DNA from: Psococerastis gibbosa
Taxonomy: Eukaryota > Arthropoda > Insecta > Psocodea > Psocidae
Assembly (NCBI GenBank): GCA_963971405.1
Contig: OZ020489.1
Span: forward strand, 45,524,510-45,588,509
DNA: 64,000 bases
Direction: 5' to 3'
The notes beneath the pieces are model-generated. The model ran no database searches, had not been told where the DNA came from, and worked only from the letters and a program-made list of their open reading frames with translations. The first letter of the stretch is position 1, and each line of letters starts with the position of its first letter. This document shows positions 61,401-64,000 of the stretch, piece after piece. Made by a program: the position numbers and the translations under genes.

Positions 61401-61719
61401 AATTAGACAAAATCCTGTTGCATAAATATACAAATATATGTTAGATTATCACAACCCAGAGTATAGCCAAATTTAGCCCTACTGACTACACATTCTTCTG
61501 TCGGAAGCTAGCCACTTTATCCGAGAAGCAAGCAAGAAACAACAACATGCAGGTGTGGCGCGAAAACTGAATTACACTATACCCACATCTTAGAATTTAA
61601 CTTTACATTTACGTTGACCAAAACAGCTCAACTACTTGTTAAAATTAAGAAATCAAAAAGGCAAATTACCTTGAATCTTCACCGCCAGTAGGTTCACCTA
61701 CGTGATCGTAAGAGCTCAT
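49439..61719 (-). CDS. UBE3A: Ubiquitin-protein ligase E3A (E6AP), HECT type
   Basis: HECT-type E3 ligase that takes ubiquitin from E2 as a thioester and passes it to substrates. Fourteen coding exons: 61670-61719, 60706-60889, 60317-60560, 59615-59898, 57922-58039, 57245-57408, 56411-56620, 55537-55827, 54419-54619, 53079-53223, 51320-51525, 50821-50988, 50219-50374, 49439-49777; phases agree throughout and give 919 aa (human 875). Residues ~43-105 are the AZUL zinc domain, starting [17 protein letters not shown] with zinc cysteines 63, 68, 73 and 102. The HECT domain covers about the last 350 residues, with catalytic Cys887 ([16 protein letters not shown]) and the family terminus KGFGML. 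The first ~42 residues precede the human start and are glycine-rich, so Met43 is a possible alternative start. One intron is GC-AG (donor at 53078). An exon-derived tandem array sits in the intron just before exon 11. Confidence 0.96.
50418..50484 (-). pseudogene. Degenerate duplicate of UBE3A exon 13 start
   Basis: Directly upstream (in gene sense) of exon 13 lies a copy of its 3' splice site and first 50-60 bases. After CTGCAG it translates [14 protein letters not shown] against the real [17 protein letters not shown], then diverges and stops. It is a dead tandem duplicate of an exon border. Confidence 0.65.
51541..52525 (-). repeat. 151-bp tandem array of UBE3A HECT exon copies
   Basis: Unit starts ACCTGGTTAGTTAGAA recur at 51541, 51692, 51843, 51994, 52145, 52296 and 52447: a spacing of exactly 151 bp each time. 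Six units are complete and the seventh stops within the exon-derived part. In gene sense each complete unit has a branch-point-like CTAACTAAC, a 3' splice site TAATTTTGCAG, then about 110 bases of exon 11 ([22 protein letters not shown]) still in frame. The next unit's CTAACTAACCAGGTATCA follows, bringing TAA. The units share changes absent from the real exon (for example LAMYTN for LAIYNN), so all derive from one altered founder copy. Confidence 0.93.
53079..53080 (-). promoter_or_regulatory. GC-AG 5' splice site in UBE3A
   Basis: Exon 10 ends ...GATTACG and the intron opens GCAAGTAT. Only this donor joins in frame to GTATGTTTGTG of exon 11 (NPDYG-MFVHQP, as in all UBE3A proteins). GC donors with AAGT after them are the usual tolerated form, weaker than GT. 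Confidence 0.8.
53674..53781. promoter_or_regulatory. Cluster of CRE-like sites in UBE3A intron
   Basis: Two perfect palindromic TGACGTCA sites (53676-53683 and 53755-53762), one CGACGTCA (53687-53694) and AAGTCATGTGAC (53770-53781) fall within about 110 bp. TGACGTCA is the CREB/ATF element. No repeat boundary explains the cluster. Function is inferred. Confidence 0.45.
56200..56310 (+). repeat. Dispersed (GACA)n repeat, short fragment
   Basis: Matches the family around TCGAGTAGTTCGCCCACAAA, then ATCGATGCACAGACCGACAT and TTTCGTAAAAACCAC. Confidence 0.5.
57430..57458. repeat. ATC microsatellite
   Basis: Nine ATC units in a UBE3A intron, just upstream (gene sense) of the exon at 57245-57408. 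Confidence 0.85.
57482..57550 (+). repeat. SINE central-domain fragment
   Basis: Contains GGCATGTAATGCAGGCGGTC then TTCCTAGTTGAGTGTAA, the same block as on the minus strand of 61190-61350. The tRNA-like head is not present here. Confidence 0.5.
58268..58651. mobile_element. Foldback MITE, Harbinger-like, copy 2
   Basis: 384 bp, ends GGCGCCCATTCCACCGACCG and inverse, TAA on both sides (58265-58267, 58652-58654). Arms of about 115 bp. A second internal block, TTTCCACCGACCTCGCATT, is again inverted, as if one foldback is nested in another. Confidence 0.75.
58809..59067. mobile_element. Foldback MITE, Harbinger-like, copy 3
   Basis: 259 bp, ends GGCGGCTATTCCACCGGC and inverse, TTA on both sides (58806-58808, 59068-59070). 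The inner arms share TACTTAACTTATCTATTATA with copy 1. A 22-base T run lies at about 58852-58873. In a UBE3A intron. Confidence 0.75.
59178..59213 (+). promoter_or_regulatory. YY1-like motif with start-codon/donor look-alike
   Basis: AAAGATGGCGGCGGTCAAAC matches the AAnATGGCGGC element bound by YY1/Pho. In plus sense it reads ATG GCG GCG GTC AAA CCT GAG CTT followed by GTGAGT, which looks like a short first coding exon and donor; TTATCGAT follows. It lies antisense in a UBE3A intron. No matching downstream exon found. Confidence 0.3.
61190..61360 (-). repeat. tRNA-derived SINE
   Basis: On the minus strand a tRNA-like head has an A box (TAGAGTAGTGG) and B box (GGCTCGAGTCCC), then a central block ending GTAAAGCAGGCGGTCCC, shared with 57482-57550. 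A different family from the 99-bp SINE. Lies in UBE3A intron 1. Confidence 0.6.
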
Positions 61720-62206
61720 AGAATTTACCAATGTATTAAATTGATTTGTGACTGGCTAGCACCCAGTAGCATAAATGTTCACATAAATTTTGTAATTTAC
61801 TGCTGAGAGAAGAATTTATCTACTTTTTATATATTTTAACCATCAAAACAAACTAAATTCTAAGGCCATCTTGAATTTAAAATTTGAACATGTTGGTAAC
61901 AAAAATACTTTGACAAATTTTAAATAAATAAAATATTTGTTTTTGTCCATACTTAAATATCGCTAATACATTTTAAATTTATTATAAATAATAATAGTGT
62001 TCATATAATATAATATAATTTTATATTTCACTATTATTTATTTACTAAAAACCTTTTTTGCTTTGTTGGCGGTCTGCTGTTAGTGCTGTTCTGCTGTTTG
62101 TTTTGAACTTTTAGTTTTAGTTTTACTTTGTTTTTGTAAGTGAAAAAAATTAATTTTATGAAATTAATAAAAATCAATTTAATTTATATATATTAGTCTG
62201 GAAATT
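61720..62206. promoter_or_regulatory. Bidirectional promoter, UBE3A and CMC2-like gene
   Basis: The start codons diverge across 487 bp, which must hold both 5' UTRs and promoters. It is very AT-rich with no TATA box I would trust. Confidence 0.45.
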
Positions 62207-63089
62207 ATGGTAGAAGAAGCGAGGAAGGTGGAGGATTGTATGATATTTCTGGATGACTTTGCTAAATGCAGTCAGGAGGTGAGATAGTGTTAGTGAGCAG
62301 AAAAATTCCCAGATTGGGTTAGTATTAGTAGGCAATTTTTATTGCCTAATGTTCCCATAAAATTTGAAGTGTCATTCAGTTGCATTTCCTCATAATTACC
62401 TATAATTTATAAATTAGTTATACATCGATAAATAAAAATAAGACAATAAAGACCTAGACCTAGATGGATAGAACATGGACACCTGGATGCATTATTATGT
62501 ATAATATGACACATAAACGTTTAGCTGTTGATCGGCAACTAATAAATCCTAACGAATGTATTCATACCCCAACTAGTTATCAGTGATGGGCCTGTCTCCA
62601 CATCCTTTATTGGATTGTGTTAACGACCAAAGCCGTAATGAAATGAGTTAATGCACGTGCGGACTTGTTACGAGAATGACAATCTGTCGAAACCGGTCGT
62701 TATTATTATTAGAACTTCTTTGGGTCGTGACGATATATATTTATATTGTGTTTTTTATGTAATATTTTTATCAAGTTAACTCTTATTATAATGCGGACTT
62801 GTTATAAAATAAAGGTTAATCACTTACAAACAGTTTAATGAATTTATCCGATCGTATATGTCAACATATCTCAGCATTGTCGCTGCTTTTAGCCGGTGTG
62901 GGTTGACGTACCAGTTTGCCAGTAGCCAAAATTTATAGAGGTATACACACCTACGCCCATTAATGGCCTTCACAATGCGGTCATAATAATAGCCATTTTC
63001 ACTTTTTATTGTTTCAGAATAAATTTACACGACTATTTGGTGCATGCGAAACAGAAGAGAGACTTTACAATAAATGTGTAATGAGAGAA
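62207..63089 (+). CDS. CMC2-like twin CX9C protein, partial
   Basis: Small intermembrane-space protein of the mitochondrial cytochrome c oxidase assembly group. Two exons are visible: 62207-62278 and 63018-63089, 48 aa so far. Exon 1 ends CAGGAG before GTGAGA; exon 2 ends GAGAGAA before GTAAGT, both phase 0. The sequence holds two CX9C motifs, CMIFLDDFAKC and CETEERLYNKC, separated by exactly 12 residues (SQENKFTRLFGA), the spacing of CMC2, and FFGYC-like FGAC precedes the second. The N-terminus (MVEEARKVED) lacks the MHPDLSPHLH of typical CMC2, so the identity is probable, not certain. The basic C-terminal tail must lie in a third exon, either in the LINE-bearing stretch beyond 63090 or past the window edge; I did not find it. 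Confidence 0.75.
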
Positions 63090-63639
63090 GTAAGTTCATT
63101 GAATGAGGTAATGGAAATCCAAAATCTGATTGGCGCGCCGCATTCCCATACTTGGCCATGACCTTAACAAATCAGAGCGTTGGATTAAATACAGAAGTGA
63201 TTCAATGCCCTCCCGCTATAAGATAAGAAGTGGCATGCATCATAGCGAGGCGGAGGCCCGCCACTTTGGATTATCCTGCTCCTGCAGAAAAGTTCTCCAT
63301 TGATGTCATAAAATAACCATACATTCTGAAGAAACGAGAAAATAGCTCTGTAGCAAGTTAAGTGAGGGCCCCTAGTTATATCTGAGCGGAAATGGACCGC
63401 TTAAGCCTGTAACCTGTTAGTGCTTAATACATGGTCTGACCATTTGTGCAGGCTAAATATGGGAAATGGTTGTTAGGTGAGAAGCATCAGTCGCTTAGGA
63501 ACCCGAGTATTCCCCTCAATCATAAAATTACAGTTGCGACGATGTCTTGCTATGGCCCACCTTAAAAATAAATAAATTATTAAATTAGTTTCGGACTAAA
63601 CCATCAGGATTCTGTCACATTAATGATCATAGATTTGCA
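63090..63639. other. Probable CMC2-like intron, nothing recognised
   Basis: Follows the donor at 63090. No third exon with a basic tail could be picked out. Confidence 0.4.
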
Positions 63640-64000
63640 ATTAACATCTCAATGTCTACGATGATCTCCAATACCACAAGGCACCAATGCTGGAGTATAG
63701 TAAATAATATTAGGAAGTGCGGTTTCTTTACTTCTCCTCCTGCCACTCCCGACCAATTCAATAAGTTTTTTATTGACTCCGTCGATGAAATTTTGGCTAG
63801 TATACCTCCCCCTACTGGTGACCCGGTGGCTAATGTTCGTAATGACGTTGGGCTGCTGTTAGACACATGGCAACCAGTCACAGGTATCGAGTTAATTAAG
63901 ATAGTAAAAAAGTTTGCTAATACCTGTCGCCAGGATTATTATGGCATGAGTACCAATGTATTGAAGGGCATTATTGATGCAATAGCGGAACCACTAGCTT
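63640..64000 (+). mobile_element. LINE ORF2 fragment cut by window end
   Basis: A plus-strand frame reads WSIVNNIRKCGFFTSPPA, then FNKFFIDSVDEILASIPPP and ELIKIVKKFANTCRQDYYGM, STNVLKGIIDAIAEPLA. This is the linker and first RT block of a Jockey-like LINE, still open at the last base. It may be longer and possibly intact beyond the window. Confidence 0.75.

Overview
This is a 64 kb piece of a eukaryotic nuclear genome, most likely an insect. It has AT-rich intergenic DNA, split genes with GT-AG introns, and five conserved animal genes whose proteins I recognise: HMG-CoA synthase, BORCS5, ribosomal protein L27a, UBE3A/E6AP and a CMC2-like twin CX9C protein. A C2H2 zinc-finger gene is the sixth gene. 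Between and inside them lie many transposable elements: LINEs, hAT, Tc1/mariner, an Academ-like element, TTAA- and TWA-flanked MITEs, tRNA-derived SINEs and one whole-looking Ty3/Gypsy element. I cannot name the species; a hemipteroid insect is a guess only.

Layout. 1-9000: LINE and SINE debris, an hAT MITE with an 8-bp target duplication (2782-3039), an almost intronless C2H2 zinc-finger gene (3461-5266, probably frameshifted before its last finger) and a decayed hAT transposon (5870-7600, minus). 11274-18861: cytosolic HMG-CoA synthase (minus, six coding exons), with introns carrying palindromic elements. 20660-24368: a LINE, then a 2.03-kb element with about 335-bp inverted ends that codes for an XPG-like plus CXC-type protein. 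27700-28200: an unidentified coding remnant. 29115-34164: BORCS5 (minus) and RpL27A (plus), head to head 277 bp apart. 35219-45890: a Jockey-like LINE, a Tc1 element with a nested TTAA MITE, a foldback element and a 5.1-kb LTR retrotransposon with identical-looking 133-bp LTRs. 46224-47434: a full copy of a dispersed (GACA)n-bearing repeat. 49439-61719: UBE3A (minus, 14 coding exons, 919 aa). 62207-63089: the first two exons of the CMC2-like gene (plus), head to head with UBE3A. 63640-64000: the start of another LINE reverse transcriptase region.

Functionally the genes are housekeeping: mevalonate/juvenile-hormone precursor synthesis (HMGS), lysosome positioning (BORCS5), translation (RpL27A), ubiquitin ligation (UBE3A) and cytochrome-oxidase assembly (CMC2). 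They are neighbours, not a pathway. The most unusual structure is a 151-bp tandem array (51541-52525) inside UBE3A. It is made of copies of the 5' part of a HECT-domain exon with its branch point and 3' splice site, and it lies just downstream of a GC-AG donor. All coordinates and exon joins were worked out by eye from reading frame, splice signals and remembered family sequences; no database search was run.
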